Positions 1 through 9,598 are shown, numbered from the stretch's first letter. The stretch: 64,000 nt of DNA from JADHLJ01 sp038118725 (GCA_038118725.1 JAYOIK010000002.1:1-64000); one strand, 5' to 3'. Notes: generated by a model not told the origin, from the sequence alone. Numbers and translations: made by a program.

Positions 1-932
1 CGCACGATCTCTCCCTCGGCCGAGATCAGAGCGATCCGGGCGCGTTCCTCGTTTTCATTCTCATCTTCTTCTAGAGCCTCCGCCGCGATCGCCCGAGCAT
101 AGTCCGGCAGGAGGATCGAGTTGTCGCCGGTCACGGGGGGCGCGCTCGCCTGATCCCAATAGGCGAGACCGTCGACCAGGTTGTTGCTACGGGCCTCGCG
201 CGCCACCAGGGGAGCGGCATCGATCAAGGTACGCACCGCCGAAGGTGTCAGGTCCCGTCCGGTCGCGATACCGGCGACGAGTTGTTCGAACATCGACTCG
301 ACCGCGCGCGCATGGTTCGCGCGTACCGGACCCGGCAAGCTTTTGGCGGTTACCGGTGTTGCCGCGCCCTTGAATTCATGCCGGGTCTGAATTTCCGCTT
401 TCACGCCGTGCTCGTCCAATAGGCGACCAAGCAGGGGTGTCGTGATCGATAGACCGCGAATATCCAGTAGTCCCGACGGTTGCAATGATATCCGTTCGAA
501 GGCCGTCGCGAGGAAGTAAGCCGCCGACGCGCGCGGGCCCTCGAAACTATCGGCGAAGGCGCGCGTGAGCTTGCCGGCGGCCCGGAAGCCAAGGATCGAG
601 GCGCGCAACTCTTGCGCCTCGGCCATTCCCAGATCGGCGCCGGACAGATCCATGACCAGCCCGGTGACCCGTTTGTCGGCTCTCGCGGCGTCGATTGAAG
701 ACACCATGTCGAACAGCGACATGCGTCGGCTTGGCATCAGGACTTCCAGCGGGGAGGCGGCGACGACATCGGTCATCGGCCCGGTTAACTTGACTTTAAG
801 GATCACCTTTTCCGGAAGCTCTGGGGCCTCGGCGCGGTGATCGGCGAACCAGAACGCACCGAACAAGCCGACCGAAAACAGGATGGACGCCAAGATTCCG
901 AGCGTTGCGAAAAAGCCGATCACATAGCGCAT
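1..932 (-). CDS. sppA: Signal peptide peptidase SppA, 67K type (N-terminal part, runs off the window)
   Basis: The reverse strand is open from an ATG at 932 through the left edge, about 310 codons. Residues 3-30 form one membrane anchor, followed by an SppA-like periplasmic domain. The stretch around residues 146-160 (ERISLQPSGLLDIRG) and the segment around HEFKGAA match the first half of long-form SppA, and K188 lies where the catalytic lysine of that family sits. The serine half is beyond the window. Members degrade cleaved signal peptides at the inner membrane. The start is 49 bases past the aroC stop, so the two may be co-transcribed. The frame upstream of the ATG stays open briefly, so the exact start is not certain. 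Confidence 0.8.
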   Translation of the reverse strand, partial: MRYVIGFFATLGILASILFSVGLFGAFWFADHRAEAPELPEKVILKVKLTGPMTDVVAASPLEVLMPSRRMSLFDMVSSIDAARADKRVTGLVMDLSGADLGMAEAQELRASILGFRAAGKLTRAFADSFEGPRASAAYFLATAFERISLQPSGLLDIRGLSITTPLLGRLLDEHGVKAEIQTRHEFKGAATPVTAKSLPGPVRANHARAVESMFEQLVAGIATGRDLTPSAVRTLIDAAPLVAREARSNNLVDGLAYWDQASAPPVTGDNSILLPDYARAIAAEALEEDENENEERARIALISAEGEIV

Positions 933-981
933 GCCCAGGGATGCTCCCGACTCTATTGGCGGCGGGTCCGCGACAACCGGC

Positions 982-2088
982 CTACCCGACGGAGGACCGC
1001 GTGGCCTCGCCACATTGCGCCGCGTGACGCAAGAGGTGATCGGCGAGCACGCAAGCCATCATCGCCTCGCCCACCGGGACCGCGCGAATGCCGACACAAG
1101 GATCATGCCGGCCCTTGGTAACAACCTCCACTTCCGCGCCAAACCGATCGACGGAACGGCGTGGCGTGAGAATTGAACTGGTCGGTTTGACGGCGAACCG
1201 GACGACCACCGGCTGTCCGGTCGATATGCCGCCGAGAACCCCGCCTGCCCGGTTGCCGAGAAACGCCGGCTTGCCGTCCACCATGCGCATTTCGTCGGCC
1301 GCTTCCTCGCCGGCGATGGCCGCCAGGCCGAAACCATCACCGATTTCGACCCCCTTCACCGCGTTGATCGTCATCATCGCCGCCGCGAGGTCACTGTCCA
1401 ATTTGCCGTAGATCGGTTCGCCCAACCCGGCGGGGACGCCCTCGGCGATCACCTCGATGACCGCGCCGGCGGAGGAGCCTGCCTTGCGCACGCCGTCGAG
1501 ATAGCTTGCCCAGCGGTCGGCCATGTTCGCGTCGGGTGACCAGAAGGGGTTGCGCTCGACCTCGTCCCAGTCCCATGCGTCCCGGTCGATCTTATGTGGG
1601 CCGACCTGGACCAGCGCGCCCCGTAATGAAAAGGCATTTCCAAGCCGGCTCGCCAGAACCTTGCGCGCCACGCCGCCCGCCGCGACCCGCATCGCGGTTT
1701 CCCGCGCCGACGAGCGTCCACCGCCTCGATAGTCGCGAATGCCGTATTTCGCGTCATAGGTAAAGTCGGCGTGCCCGGGTCGAAACCGATCCTTGATTTC
1801 TCCGTAGTCGCGCGATCGCTGATCTTGGTTCTCGATCACCATGCCGATCGGCGTGCCGGTGGTCATGCCTTCGAAGACGCCGGAAAGGATCTTGACCTCG
1901 TCGGGCTCGCGACGTTGAGTTGTGAAGCGGGATTGGCCGGGTTTGCGACGGTCGAGGTGGAATTGGATATCCGCCTCGGTAATCGCGATGCGCGGCGGCG
2001 CGCCATCAACGACACAACCGATCGCGGGCCCGTGGCTTTCGCCCCAAGTCGTGAAGCGGAAAGCCTCGCCAAAACTATTGCTGGCCAT
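982..2088 (-). CDS. aroC: Chorismate synthase
   Basis: 368 residues, full family length. It converts 5-enolpyruvylshikimate-3-phosphate to chorismate with reduced FMN, the last common step of aromatic amino-acid synthesis. Family signatures are present: GESHG at 16-20, RPGHAD at 103-108, DYRGGGRSSARET at 119-131 and GRHDPC at 326-331. The start lies 21 bases after the fabI stop on the same strand, so fabI and aroC probably form one transcript that may continue into sppA. Confidence 0.97.
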   Translation of the reverse strand: MASNSFGEAFRFTTWGESHGPAIGCVVDGAPPRIAITEADIQFHLDRRKPGQSRFTTQRREPDEVKILSGVFEGMTTGTPIGMVIENQDQRSRDYGEIKDRFRPGHADFTYDAKYGIRDYRGGGRSSARETAMRVAAGGVARKVLASRLGNAFSLRGALVQVGPHKIDRDAWDWDEVERNPFWSPDANMADRWASYLDGVRKAGSSAGAVIEVIAEGVPAGLGEPIYGKLDSDLAAAMMTINAVKGVEIGDGFGLAAIAGEEAADEMRMVDGKPAFLGNRAGGVLGGISTGQPVVVRFAVKPTSSILTPRRSVDRFGAEVEVVTKGRHDPCVGIRAVPVGEAMMACVLADHLLRHAAQCGEATRSSVG

Positions 2089-2109
2089 GACGGCCTCCGA
2101 AACGCTGGG

Positions 2110-2922
2110 TTAGACGACCGATATGTCCGGCGCGTCAACCGCCTTCATGCCGACAATGTGGTAACCGGCGTCAACGTGATGGACCTCTCCCGTTACGCCG
2201 GTTGAAAGGTCGCTCAGGAGATAGACCGCCGAGCCTCCGACATCCTCGAGCGTGACATTGCGCTTGAGGGGAGAGTTGTACTGGTTCCATTTCAGGATGT
2301 AGCGGAAATCCCCGATACCGGACGCCGCGAGCGTTTTCATCGGTCCCGCGGAAAGTCCGTTAACCCGAATTCCCTGGCCTCCCAGATCGACCGCCAGATA
2401 CCGCACGCTGGCTTCCAAGGCGGCCTTGGCGACGCCCATGACATTGTAATGCGGCATCACCCGCTCGGCACCGTAATAGGTCAGTGTCAGAAGGCTACCG
2501 CCGTTCGGCATCATCGCGGAAGCGTGCTTGGCGACCGTGGTGAAGGAGTAGCAAGAAATATCCATGGTCCGCAGGAAGTTTTCCCGCGTGGTGTTGAGAT
2601 ACTCGCCCTTCAGTTCTTCCTTGTCGGAGTAGGCGATGGCATGGACCAGAAAGTCGATCGAGTCCCAACGTTTGCCGATTTCGGCGAAAACCGCCTCGAC
2701 ACTCCCGTCGTCGGTTACGTCGCATTGCATGAGCATGTCGGAGCCAACCGACGCGGCGAGGGGCTCGGCCCGTTTCTTCAAGGCTTCGCCCTGATAGGTG
2801 AACGCGAGTTCGGCACCTTGATCCGCCGCCGCCTTGGCGATACCCCAGGCGATCGATCGATCGTTCGCCACGCCCATGATCAGGCCTTTTTTGCCGGCCA
2901 TGACCCCGTTGGGTGTGCTCAT
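2110..2922 (-). CDS. fabI: Enoyl-[acyl-carrier-protein] reductase (NADH) FabI
   Basis: 270 residues from the ATG at 2922, chosen because GAGGAG lies about 7 bases upstream; an in-frame ATG at 2961 would add 13 unlikely residues. An SDR-fold enzyme that performs the last reduction in each fatty-acid elongation cycle. Near the N terminus is the FabI nucleotide-binding sequence GVANDRSIAWGIA (17-29). The catalytic pair Y159 and K166 has the FabI six-residue spacing rather than the three of ordinary SDRs, and a TYYGAER motif precedes it. It heads the fabI-aroC(-sppA) minus-strand run and is divergent from the yihY-like gene. Confidence 0.97.
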   Translation of the reverse strand: MSTPNGVMAGKKGLIMGVANDRSIAWGIAKAAADQGAELAFTYQGEALKKRAEPLAASVGSDMLMQCDVTDDGSVEAVFAEIGKRWDSIDFLVHAIAYSDKEELKGEYLNTTRENFLRTMDISCYSFTTVAKHASAMMPNGGSLLTLTYYGAERVMPHYNVMGVAKAALEASVRYLAVDLGGQGIRVNGLSAGPMKTLAASGIGDFRYILKWNQYNSPLKRNVTLEDVGGSAVYLLSDLSTGVTGEVHHVDAGYHIVGMKAVDAPDISVV

Positions 2923-3084
2923 GTGCTCCTCGCAAATCTCGATGGTTATATAGTTGGCCACGTGCCGAAAAGCCCGGCCCGATGGTGCTCATTCTACACC
3001 AAAGGTCGGGGGCGGCAAACGTCGCGGGCATGATGAAGGCGCGGGGCGGCTATGCAAAGCCAGAGGAATGGATATGCTGGCGTC

Positions 3085-4389
3085 ATGAATCGCGAACGAA
3101 ACCGCTTGGACACGTGGCGAGACCGTCGGGCTGGCGCCGTTTTGTCGGAAATCGGAGCCTATATCGGCTTCGCGTTGAAGCGATTTCACCGCGACCGAGG
3201 CATGCAGGCGGCATCGTCTCTGACTTACACGACACTCTTGTCGTTGGTTCCACTCCTGGCGATCGCGTTTGCCATATTCGCGGCTTTTCCCGCCTTTGAA
3301 ACCGCGAGAGGCCAACTCGAGGCGGTCCTGTTCTCGAACCTGATGCCGGGTGTCGAGGATCAGATACGCGGGCATCTCAATAGTTTTCTGGAAAACACCG
3401 GACAACTCGGCACGGTTGGCGTGGTGGCGCTCGGGCTCTCGGCATTGCTTTTGCTCGGAACCATCGAGGCGACATTCAACAGAATTTGGCGGGTCGACAG
3501 ACCTCGCCCTCTTGTTGTCCGGTTCCTGATCTATTGGGGTGTCTTGACCCTCGGTCCATTATTGATCGGTGCCGCGATCACCCTGACCACCGATGTATTC
3601 AGCGTGGCGCGTGACGGCCTGAGCCACGCGGGCTTGAATGCCGAGGATCTGACGACGGAAACCGGCGGCATTGTCGAACAACTGATCTCGGTTGCGTTGC
3701 AAACGGCTCTGTTCACCGTGCTGTTCGCGGTCATCCCCAACCGGCGTGTCGCCTGGCGGGACGCCTTGATCGGCGGCTTCGTTAGCGGCGCGGGTTTTCA
3801 ACTCTTGAAGGTCGGTTTCGCATGGTACCTGGCCAATGTCCTGACCTATCAGACGATCTACGGGGCCATGGCGGTGTTCCCGATCTTCCTGATCTGGCTC
3901 TACCTGTCCTGGTGTATCGCCTTGCTGGGCGCGGTGTTCGCCGCCTCCTTCCCGGATTGGTGGCGTGCCCGGGCTCCGAACCTCGAGGAGGATTTGGGTC
4001 CCGGGGGTGTTTTGACGCGCGCCATCCTGATTCTCGCCGCCTTGCGCGACGCCTCGGTGAGGGGTGAGGAGTTGACCGAGGAAGCAATCGCCGGCGCGAT
4101 TGGCGCCGAGGGCGTGGATGAAGTGTTGGGGCGTCTGCGCGAGGCGCGCTACATCGCGGTCACCGATTCCGGCGCGTCCGTGCTGTGCCGGGATCTGGCT
4201 AAAGCCACCATGCTTGATTTGTATCGGTGCCTCCGGCTTGGCGCGATGCCCGGGGCCGCCACCGATACATCCGGCCAAGTGGAAACCGGGGCCGGCCCGA
4301 ACGCCCGAGTTCAGGCGCTCATCGCTGATTTGGGCGCGGCCGAGGGCGCCTGTCTGGAAACGTCAATCGCCGAGTTTATCGGCGACTGA
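3085..4389 (+). CDS. yihY: YihY/BrkB-family inner membrane protein
   Basis: 434 residues from ATG 3085; an in-frame ATG at 3052 would add 11 residues and neither has a strong ribosome site. The family signature LTYTTLLSLVPLLAIAFAIF follows a basic amphipathic N terminus, and about six hydrophobic segments fill residues 35-300. A soluble C-terminal tail of about 130 residues (after ARAPNLEEDLGPGG) looks like a winged-helix fold, as in long members of the family. The family was once called RNase BN, but that activity belongs to another protein; the true role is unknown. It is divergent from fabI and convergent with the next gene, 16 bases away. Confidence 0.88.
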   Translation: MNRERNRLDTWRDRRAGAVLSEIGAYIGFALKRFHRDRGMQAASSLTYTTLLSLVPLLAIAFAIFAAFPAFETARGQLEAVLFSNLMPGVEDQIRGHLNSFLENTGQLGTVGVVALGLSALLLLGTIEATFNRIWRVDRPRPLVVRFLIYWGVLTLGPLLIGAAITLTTDVFSVARDGLSHAGLNAEDLTTETGGIVEQLISVALQTALFTVLFAVIPNRRVAWRDALIGGFVSGAGFQLLKVGFAWYLANVLTYQTIYGAMAVFPIFLIWLYLSWCIALLGAVFAASFPDWWRARAPNLEEDLGPGGVLTRAILILAALRDASVRGEELTEEAIAGAIGAEGVDEVLGRLREARYIAVTDSGASVLCRDLAKATMLDLYRCLRLGAMPGAATDTSGQVETGAGPNARVQALIADLGAAEGACLETSIAEFIGD

Positions 4390-4405
4390 CGCGTTCCAAT
4401 GCCCG

Positions 4406-6850
4406 CTAGGCCCGCAGCGCCAGGTTCTCGGGATCGTACGGGCTTTCCGCGATGATCCGCGCCGGGCGCAATTGATCCAGAACCCTCACATGGCATTCCT
4501 GGCCGACAACGGCGTGCTCGCTCTTCACATAACCAAGCATCAGTGACTTGCCCACGAAGTGGCCATAGCCGCCCGCGGTGCCGCGCCCGATGACCTCGCC
4601 GTCGAGCAGTACCGGCTCATTGCCGAAGGGATCGGCGTCGTCGGCGTCGATCTCGATGGTGCAGTACTGGTTCGGCACCCCGCGCTCCTGATGCAGGACA
4701 AGGGCATCGCGGCCGGTGAATTCGCCCTTGTTGAGGCGCACGAAACGATTGAGTCCGGCCTCCAGAATGGTGTTCTCGGCGTTCAGGTCGGTGCCCCAGA
4801 GCCGGTACGATTTCTCGAGCCGCATCGAATCCATCGCCCGCATGCCGACATTGGCGATCCGGAACTCCGCGCCGGCTTGGCGAAGCGCTTCGAACAATTG
4901 GATTTGATACTCGATGGGATGGTGCAGTTCCCATCCGAGGGAGCCGACGAAATTGACCCGCATCGCCCGAACGTTTGGGCAGAAGCCGACCGGGATTTCT
5001 TGCATCGTTAGCCACTTGAAGGCTTCGTTCGAGACGTCCGCGTCGGCGATCTTCTCCAGCACCTTGCGCGAATTGGGGCCGGCCAGAACCAACACGCCGT
5101 ATTGATTGGTGACATCGCGCAGGTGAACCGAGCCATCCCGCGGCATGCTCTTGGTCAGGAAATCGAGATCATAGTCATGCGCGGCGCCGGGGCCGACGAG
5201 GAAGAAGCGTTCCCCCAGAAGGCCGTCACTCATCCGCGAGATTGTGAATTCGGAGCGTACCGAGCCCGATGGGTTGAGAGCATGCGACAGGCTCATCCGA
5301 CCGACACCCTTGGGGATGTTGTTAGCGACCATGCGGTCCAACCATTCCCGCGCGCCGGAGCCCTCGACCTCGTATTTCGCGAAGGACGAGAGTTCCATCA
5401 GGCCGACATTCTCGCGCATGGCGCGGACCTCGTTGCCGACATGCTCGAACCAATTCGAACGGCGGAAGGAGTAGATGTCCTCGCGCTTGGTGCCCGCGGG
5501 CGCGAACCAATTCGGTCGCTCCCATCCGAAACGCGCGCCCCAAACGGCGCCGGCCTTATCAAGGCGATCATAGATCGGTGGCGCCTTGGCCGGACGGGCG
5601 GCGGGCCGCTCTTCCATCGGGAAGTGATTGACGAAGACGTGTTCGTAGGCTTCCTCGTTCTTGATCTTGGCGAAATTCTTTGAAACCACGCCAAAACGTC
5701 GCGGATCAACGCCGATCATGTCGACCGTGGGTTCGCCTTCGACGATCCATTCGGCGATCTGCCAACCGGCGCCGCCGGCCGCGGTCACGCCGAAGCTGTG
5801 GCCTTCCGAGATCCAGAAGTTCGGCAGTCCGAATGCCGGGCCGACCATCGGGTTTCCGTCCGGCGTGTAGGCGATCGGGCCGTTGACGATATCCTTGATG
5901 CCGGCGTTCTCGAAGGACGGAACCCGATGGATAGCCGCCTCCACATGCGGCATCAGGCGCTCCAGATCTCCCGGGAAGAGGTCCTTCTCGAAACTTGCGG
6001 GCACGCCGTCGGCGAAACAGGCGGGCGCGCCTTTTTCGTAGGGACCGAGAATCCACCCCATCCGTTCCTCGCGGAAGTAATACGAGGAATCGGACTCGCG
6101 CAGGACCGGCAGTTCCGGGTTCCCGGCCTCGCGGTATTCCTGGAGAACGGGATCGACATCAGTGACGATATACTGGTGCTCCACCGGGATCGCGGGGATC
6201 TCCAGCCCGACCATCTTGGCCGTGGTGCGCGCGTAATTGCCGGTGCAGCTGATCACGTGCTCGCAGGTGATGTCGCCCTTGGTGGTCTTGACCACCCACT
6301 CGCCGTCGCCGTTGCGCTCGATGCCGGTGACCTCGGTTTGCTGATAGATCTCCGCGCCACGGGCCCGCGCGCCCTTGGCCAGCGCCATGGTCACGTCGAC
6401 CGGCGCGATGTGACCATCGGTCGGATGCCACAGCGCGCCGATAAGGCCGTCCATGTTGCCGAGCGGCCAAAGCTTCTTGATCTCGTCGACACCGATCAGA
6501 TGGCATTCGACGCCGATCGTTTCCGCCGTGCATTGATAGTTTCGATACTCGTCCATGCGCTCGCGGTTTCTCGCGAGACGCAGGTTCCCGTTGACGTGCA
6601 GGCCAACCGCCTGACCGGTTTCTTCCTCCAGGGTCTTGTACAGCTCGACGGAGTACTGGTGCAACTGACCGACCGAATAGCTCATGTTGAAGAGCGGCAA
6701 GAGGCCGGCGGCATGCCAGGTGGAGCCGGCGGTCAACTCGGTCCGCTCCACGAGAACCACGTCGCTCCAACCCTTCTTGGCCAAATGATAGAGGGCGCTG
6801 ACGCCGACGACGCCACCTCCGATAACCACCACCCGTGCGCTGGATTTCAT
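4406..6850 (-). CDS. Dimethylglycine/sarcosine dehydrogenase-like FAD oxidoreductase with GcvT folate domain
   Basis: 814 residues from ATG 6850, which has GGGAGGCGGAA immediately upstream; the open frame extends to 6910 without a ribosome site. Residues 6-370 are a DAO-type FAD domain with the Rossmann motif GGGVVG at 11-16 and the GSTWHAAG motif, whose H46 aligns with the histidine that carries covalent FAD in dimethylglycine dehydrogenase. The C-terminal half (about 430-810) is a GcvT/aminomethyltransferase fold that passes the released one-carbon unit to tetrahydrofolate. The likely reaction is oxidative N-demethylation of a methylated glycine; the exact substrate cannot be read from sequence. 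It is divergent from a polyamine-type importer, which may supply it. Confidence 0.88.
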   Translation of the reverse strand: MKSSARVVVIGGGVVGVSALYHLAKKGWSDVVLVERTELTAGSTWHAAGLLPLFNMSYSVGQLHQYSVELYKTLEEETGQAVGLHVNGNLRLARNRERMDEYRNYQCTAETIGVECHLIGVDEIKKLWPLGNMDGLIGALWHPTDGHIAPVDVTMALAKGARARGAEIYQQTEVTGIERNGDGEWVVKTTKGDITCEHVISCTGNYARTTAKMVGLEIPAIPVEHQYIVTDVDPVLQEYREAGNPELPVLRESDSSYYFREERMGWILGPYEKGAPACFADGVPASFEKDLFPGDLERLMPHVEAAIHRVPSFENAGIKDIVNGPIAYTPDGNPMVGPAFGLPNFWISEGHSFGVTAAGGAGWQIAEWIVEGEPTVDMIGVDPRRFGVVSKNFAKIKNEEAYEHVFVNHFPMEERPAARPAKAPPIYDRLDKAGAVWGARFGWERPNWFAPAGTKREDIYSFRRSNWFEHVGNEVRAMRENVGLMELSSFAKYEVEGSGAREWLDRMVANNIPKGVGRMSLSHALNPSGSVRSEFTISRMSDGLLGERFFLVGPGAAHDYDLDFLTKSMPRDGSVHLRDVTNQYGVLVLAGPNSRKVLEKIADADVSNEAFKWLTMQEIPVGFCPNVRAMRVNFVGSLGWELHHPIEYQIQLFEALRQAGAEFRIANVGMRAMDSMRLEKSYRLWGTDLNAENTILEAGLNRFVRLNKGEFTGRDALVLHQERGVPNQYCTIEIDADDADPFGNEPVLLDGEVIGRGTAGGYGHFVGKSLMLGYVKSEHAVVGQECHVRVLDQLRPARIIAESPYDPENLALRA

Positions 6851-7211
6851 TTCCGCCTCCCGTCTCGCCGCCCTAGGAAAGTAACCCCGTGAAAGGGGTG
6901 GTTGGGCCACAAGCGAGAACTGACACGGAATGATGGGATGCGGGCACGTGGAAGCGACAGGAGAGTGTCGGATTTGGAATGATGAATGCCCTGATGTTTA
7001 GGTCCACTCATCAAATCGAATTCCGCCGTATCCGCGCGCGTCGCCACCTGAAGCGCGCGGCACATGAAACGCTGGAGTCGGTTTTGGGATGCTGACCTTT
7101 ACATCGCCGATTGGTTTGTCCTAGGGTCGGGACAAGATCGCGGAACAACCGCGACGCGTGGCGAGTGAAAAATCGACCACGCTGGGGCAAGCATTTGGGG
7201 TATGCGCGCGC
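6851..7211. promoter_or_regulatory. Divergent intergenic region with several dyads
   Basis: 361 bases without a credible gene between the divergent demethylase and transporter ATPase genes, so it should hold both promoters. Three inverted repeats are visible: ACCCC-N6-GGGGT at 6884-6899 close to the demethylase start, TTGTCC-N8-GGACAA at 7116-7135, and TCGCGG-AACAA-CCGCGA at 7138-7154. The last two lie 60-95 bases before the ATPase start and could be an operator and a leader hairpin. I see no convincing -35/-10 pair and no riboswitch consensus. Confidence 0.45.
7116..7135. promoter_or_regulatory. Inverted repeat TTGTCC-N8-GGACAA upstream of the ABC importer
   Basis: A perfect 6+6 dyad with an 8-base spacer, centred about 86 bases before the ATPase start and immediately followed by a second 6-bp hairpin at 7138-7154. 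The geometry suits a dimeric regulator, but no family can be assigned and chance is not excluded in GC-rich DNA. Confidence 0.3.
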
Positions 7212-8300
7212 ATGGCGGATGAATCGCAATCCTTTGTAAGATTTATCGATATTCAAAAGACCTATGACGGCGAAATTCTGGTCGTCAAGAACCTGAACCT
7301 GGACATCGCCACCGGTGAGTTCCTGACTATGCTGGGGCCATCGGGATCGGGCAAGACGACTTGTCTGATGATGCTGGCGGGGTTCGAGACGCCGACACAC
7401 GGCAAGGTCATCCTCGGCGGCAATGAGCTTAACAACGTGCCTCCGCATAAGCGCGGGATCGGCATGGTTTTCCAGAACTACGCGCTGTTCCCGCACATGA
7501 CGGTCGCCGAGAATCTGGCGTTCCCGCTCGAAGTGCGCGGCATGTCGAAGGCGGATACCGAGGCGAAAGTGAAGCGCGCGCTCGACATGGTCGAGCTTGG
7601 CGATTTCGGGCACCGTCGCCCGGCGCAGCTTTCCGGTGGCCAACAGCAGCGCGTGGCGCTGGCGCGTGCCCTGGTCTTCGAGCCGGACCTGGTCTTGATG
7701 GACGAGCCCTTGGGCGCGCTGGACAAAAATCTGCGCGAGCAGATGCAGTACGAGATCAAGCATATCCACGAAAATCTCGGCATGACGGTGGTCTACGTGA
7801 CCCATGATCAATCCGAGGCGCTGACCATGTCCGACCGGATCGCGGTCTTCAATGATGGTGTCATTCAGCAGTTGGCCCCGCCCGAGGATCTCTACGAACG
7901 GCCGGAAAACGCCTTCGTTGCTCAGTTCATCGGCGAGAACAATCGTCTGGTGGGCGAGGTGACGTCGATCGACGGCGACCATTGCGTGGTGGACGTGGGG
8001 GGCAATCAGATCCGCTCGCTGAGCGTGAATCACGACGGCGTCGGCTCGCGATCGACCCTTTCCCTTCGACCGGAGCGGGTTACCCTCAATCCGGCGGACG
8101 GCGCTTATCCGAACGTCTTCGACGCCAAGGTCCTGGAGTTGATTTATCTCGGCGACCATATCCGCTGCCGAGTCGCGGTCTGCGGCAATGACGAGTTCAT
8201 CGTGAAGGTGCCGAACGCGCATGGTCATATCACCATGGCGCGGGGCGATAATGTTCGCGTGGGTTGGCAGCCGGACGATTGTCGGGCCCTGGATGCCTAG
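7212..8300 (+). CDS. Spermidine/putrescine-type ABC transporter ATP-binding protein
   Basis: 362 residues from ATG 7212; the frame opens at 7158 but the extra 18 residues resemble no ABC N terminus. Walker A GPSGSGKT is at 42-49, signature LSGGQQQ at 140-146 and Walker B VLMDEP at 161-166. After about residue 270 comes a TOBE regulatory domain, as in PotA. It energises import by the two permeases encoded downstream. First gene of the operon; 145 bases separate it from the binding-protein gene. PotA, PotG and related opine or amino-acid importers look alike, so the substrate is open. Confidence 0.93.
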   Translation: MADESQSFVRFIDIQKTYDGEILVVKNLNLDIATGEFLTMLGPSGSGKTTCLMMLAGFETPTHGKVILGGNELNNVPPHKRGIGMVFQNYALFPHMTVAENLAFPLEVRGMSKADTEAKVKRALDMVELGDFGHRRPAQLSGGQQQRVALARALVFEPDLVLMDEPLGALDKNLREQMQYEIKHIHENLGMTVVYVTHDQSEALTMSDRIAVFNDGVIQQLAPPEDLYERPENAFVAQFIGENNRLVGEVTSIDGDHCVVDVGGNQIRSLSVNHDGVGSRSTLSLRPERVTLNPADGAYPNVFDAKVLELIYLGDHIRCRVAVCGNDEFIVKVPNAHGHITMARGDNVRVGWQPDDCRALDA

Positions 8301-8445
8301 CAACGAAGGGTTCGCGCCAGGGACGCTACTAGGGCGTTCCGGTGCTTTCAACCGAGGTCTGGACGTTTGTCCGAACCTTCAAGCGGCCGATACCAATTTC
8401 GGTCAACCGCCGGCATAGCCGGTAATCTGTAGGAGAAATGGCAAC

Positions 8446-9534
8446 ATGAGACTACCAATCCTGACTGGCGCGGCCGTGCTCGGCCTCGCCGCCTTTGCCT
8501 CGGGGCCGGCGATCGCCGCCGATTCCCTGACCGTGGTTTCCTGGGGTGGCGCTTATACGAAGAGCCAGATCGAGGCCTATCACAAGCCCTACGCCGCCAA
8601 ATACGGCACCAAGATCCAGTCCGAGGACTATAACGGCGGCCTTGCCGAAGTCCGGGCCCAGGTTGAGACCGGCAAGATTACCTGGGACGTTGTAGACGTT
8701 GAGGTCTCCGAAGCCGTTCGAGGTTGCGATGAGGGTTTGTTCGAACCGATCGACACCAGCAGCCTGCTACCCGCGCCTAGCGGGACACCCGCCGAGGACG
8801 ATTTTATCCCGGGTAGCGTGGTCGAATGCGCGGTGGCCACGATCGTTTGGTCGACGGTCTTTGCTTACGACGCCGACGTGATGACCGGTGCCAAGCCGAC
8901 GACCTTGAAAGACTTTTTCGATTTGAAGAAGTTTCCGGGCAAGCGGGGGCTGCGCAAAACCCCGGTCGTGAACATGGAATGGGCGCTGATCGCCGATGGC
9001 GTTGCGCGCGACGACGTTTATGACGTGCTTTCCACCCGCGAGGGACAGGATCGCGCCTTCAAAAAGCTCGATTCCATTAAAGATCATGTTCTGTGGTGGG
9101 AAGCCGGTGCCCAGCCGCCGCAAATGCTCGCCGATGGCGAAGTCGTGATGACCTCCGCCTACAATGGCAGAATCTTTAACGCCCAGGCGACCGAGAACAA
9201 GAACTTCAACATCGTTTGGGACAACCAGCTCTTCGCCTTCGATTTCTACGCGATCGTGAAAGGCACCGAGCGTAAGGACGAGGCCCTGCGCTATCTGCAA
9301 TTCGCGACCGCCACCGAGCAGCTGGCCAACCAGGCTTCTTGGATTTCCTATGGTCCGACCCGTAAATCCTCGGCTGGGATGGTTGGAAAGCACGCCATCT
9401 CCGGTGTCGACATGAAGCCGCACATGCCGACGGATCCCGCCAACTTCAAGACCGCGGTTTTGAACAACTCGGACTTCTGGGCGGATAACCAGGACGAGCT
9501 GAACGAGCGTTTCAACGCTTGGCTCGCGAAATAA
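8446..9534 (+). CDS. ABC transporter periplasmic substrate-binding protein (PotD/PotF-like)
   Basis: 362 residues. A Sec signal peptide covers residues 1-24 with probable cleavage after AIA, and the mature part begins with the LTVVSWGGAYTKSQIEAY stretch typical of polyamine-type binding proteins. AGGAGAAATGGCAAC precedes the ATG. It captures the solute in the periplasm and delivers it to the permease pair. A strong hairpin with a T-run follows the stop (9542-9575), which should lift binding-protein levels above the permeases. Homologues are often annotated for spermidine or putrescine, but the specificity residues cannot be judged here. Confidence 0.9.
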   Translation: MRLPILTGAAVLGLAAFASGPAIAADSLTVVSWGGAYTKSQIEAYHKPYAAKYGTKIQSEDYNGGLAEVRAQVETGKITWDVVDVEVSEAVRGCDEGLFEPIDTSSLLPAPSGTPAEDDFIPGSVVECAVATIVWSTVFAYDADVMTGAKPTTLKDFFDLKKFPGKRGLRKTPVVNMEWALIADGVARDDVYDVLSTREGQDRAFKKLDSIKDHVLWWEAGAQPPQMLADGEVVMTSAYNGRIFNAQATENKNFNIVWDNQLFAFDFYAIVKGTERKDEALRYLQFATATEQLANQASWISYGPTRKSSAGMVGKHAISGVDMKPHMPTDPANFKTAVLNNSDFWADNQDELNERFNAWLAK

Positions 9535-9541
9535 TTCGGCC

Positions 9542-9575
9542 ATCCCGCGGGGGCTTTGGCTCCCGCGGGATTTTG
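9542..9575 (+). terminator. Terminator-like hairpin between binding-protein and permease genes
   Basis: ATCCCGCGGG at 9542-9551 pairs perfectly with CCCGCGGGAT at 9562-9571 around a 10-base loop, and TTTTG follows. It begins seven bases after the binding-protein stop and 24 bases before the permease start. This is the shape of an intrinsic terminator, or of an mRNA-stabilising hairpin allowing partial read-through. Confidence 0.75.
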
Positions 9576-9598
9576 TTCCTTTTCAAAAAGGATGAAGC

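Noticed and set aside
2495..3031. A 178-codon minus-strand frame over fabI
   Set aside because: It overlaps fabI on the same strand in another frame, is Arg-rich and has no homology pattern. A shadow of GC-rich codon use.
6851..7211. A glycine riboswitch upstream of the demethylase gene
   Set aside because: The short GGAGAG-like piece is not embedded in the expected paired regions and no tandem aptamer is visible.
7011..8351. A 446-codon frame antisense to the ABC ATPase gene
   Set aside because: It mirrors a well-conserved ATPase with full motifs, is His/Arg-rich and has no domain features.
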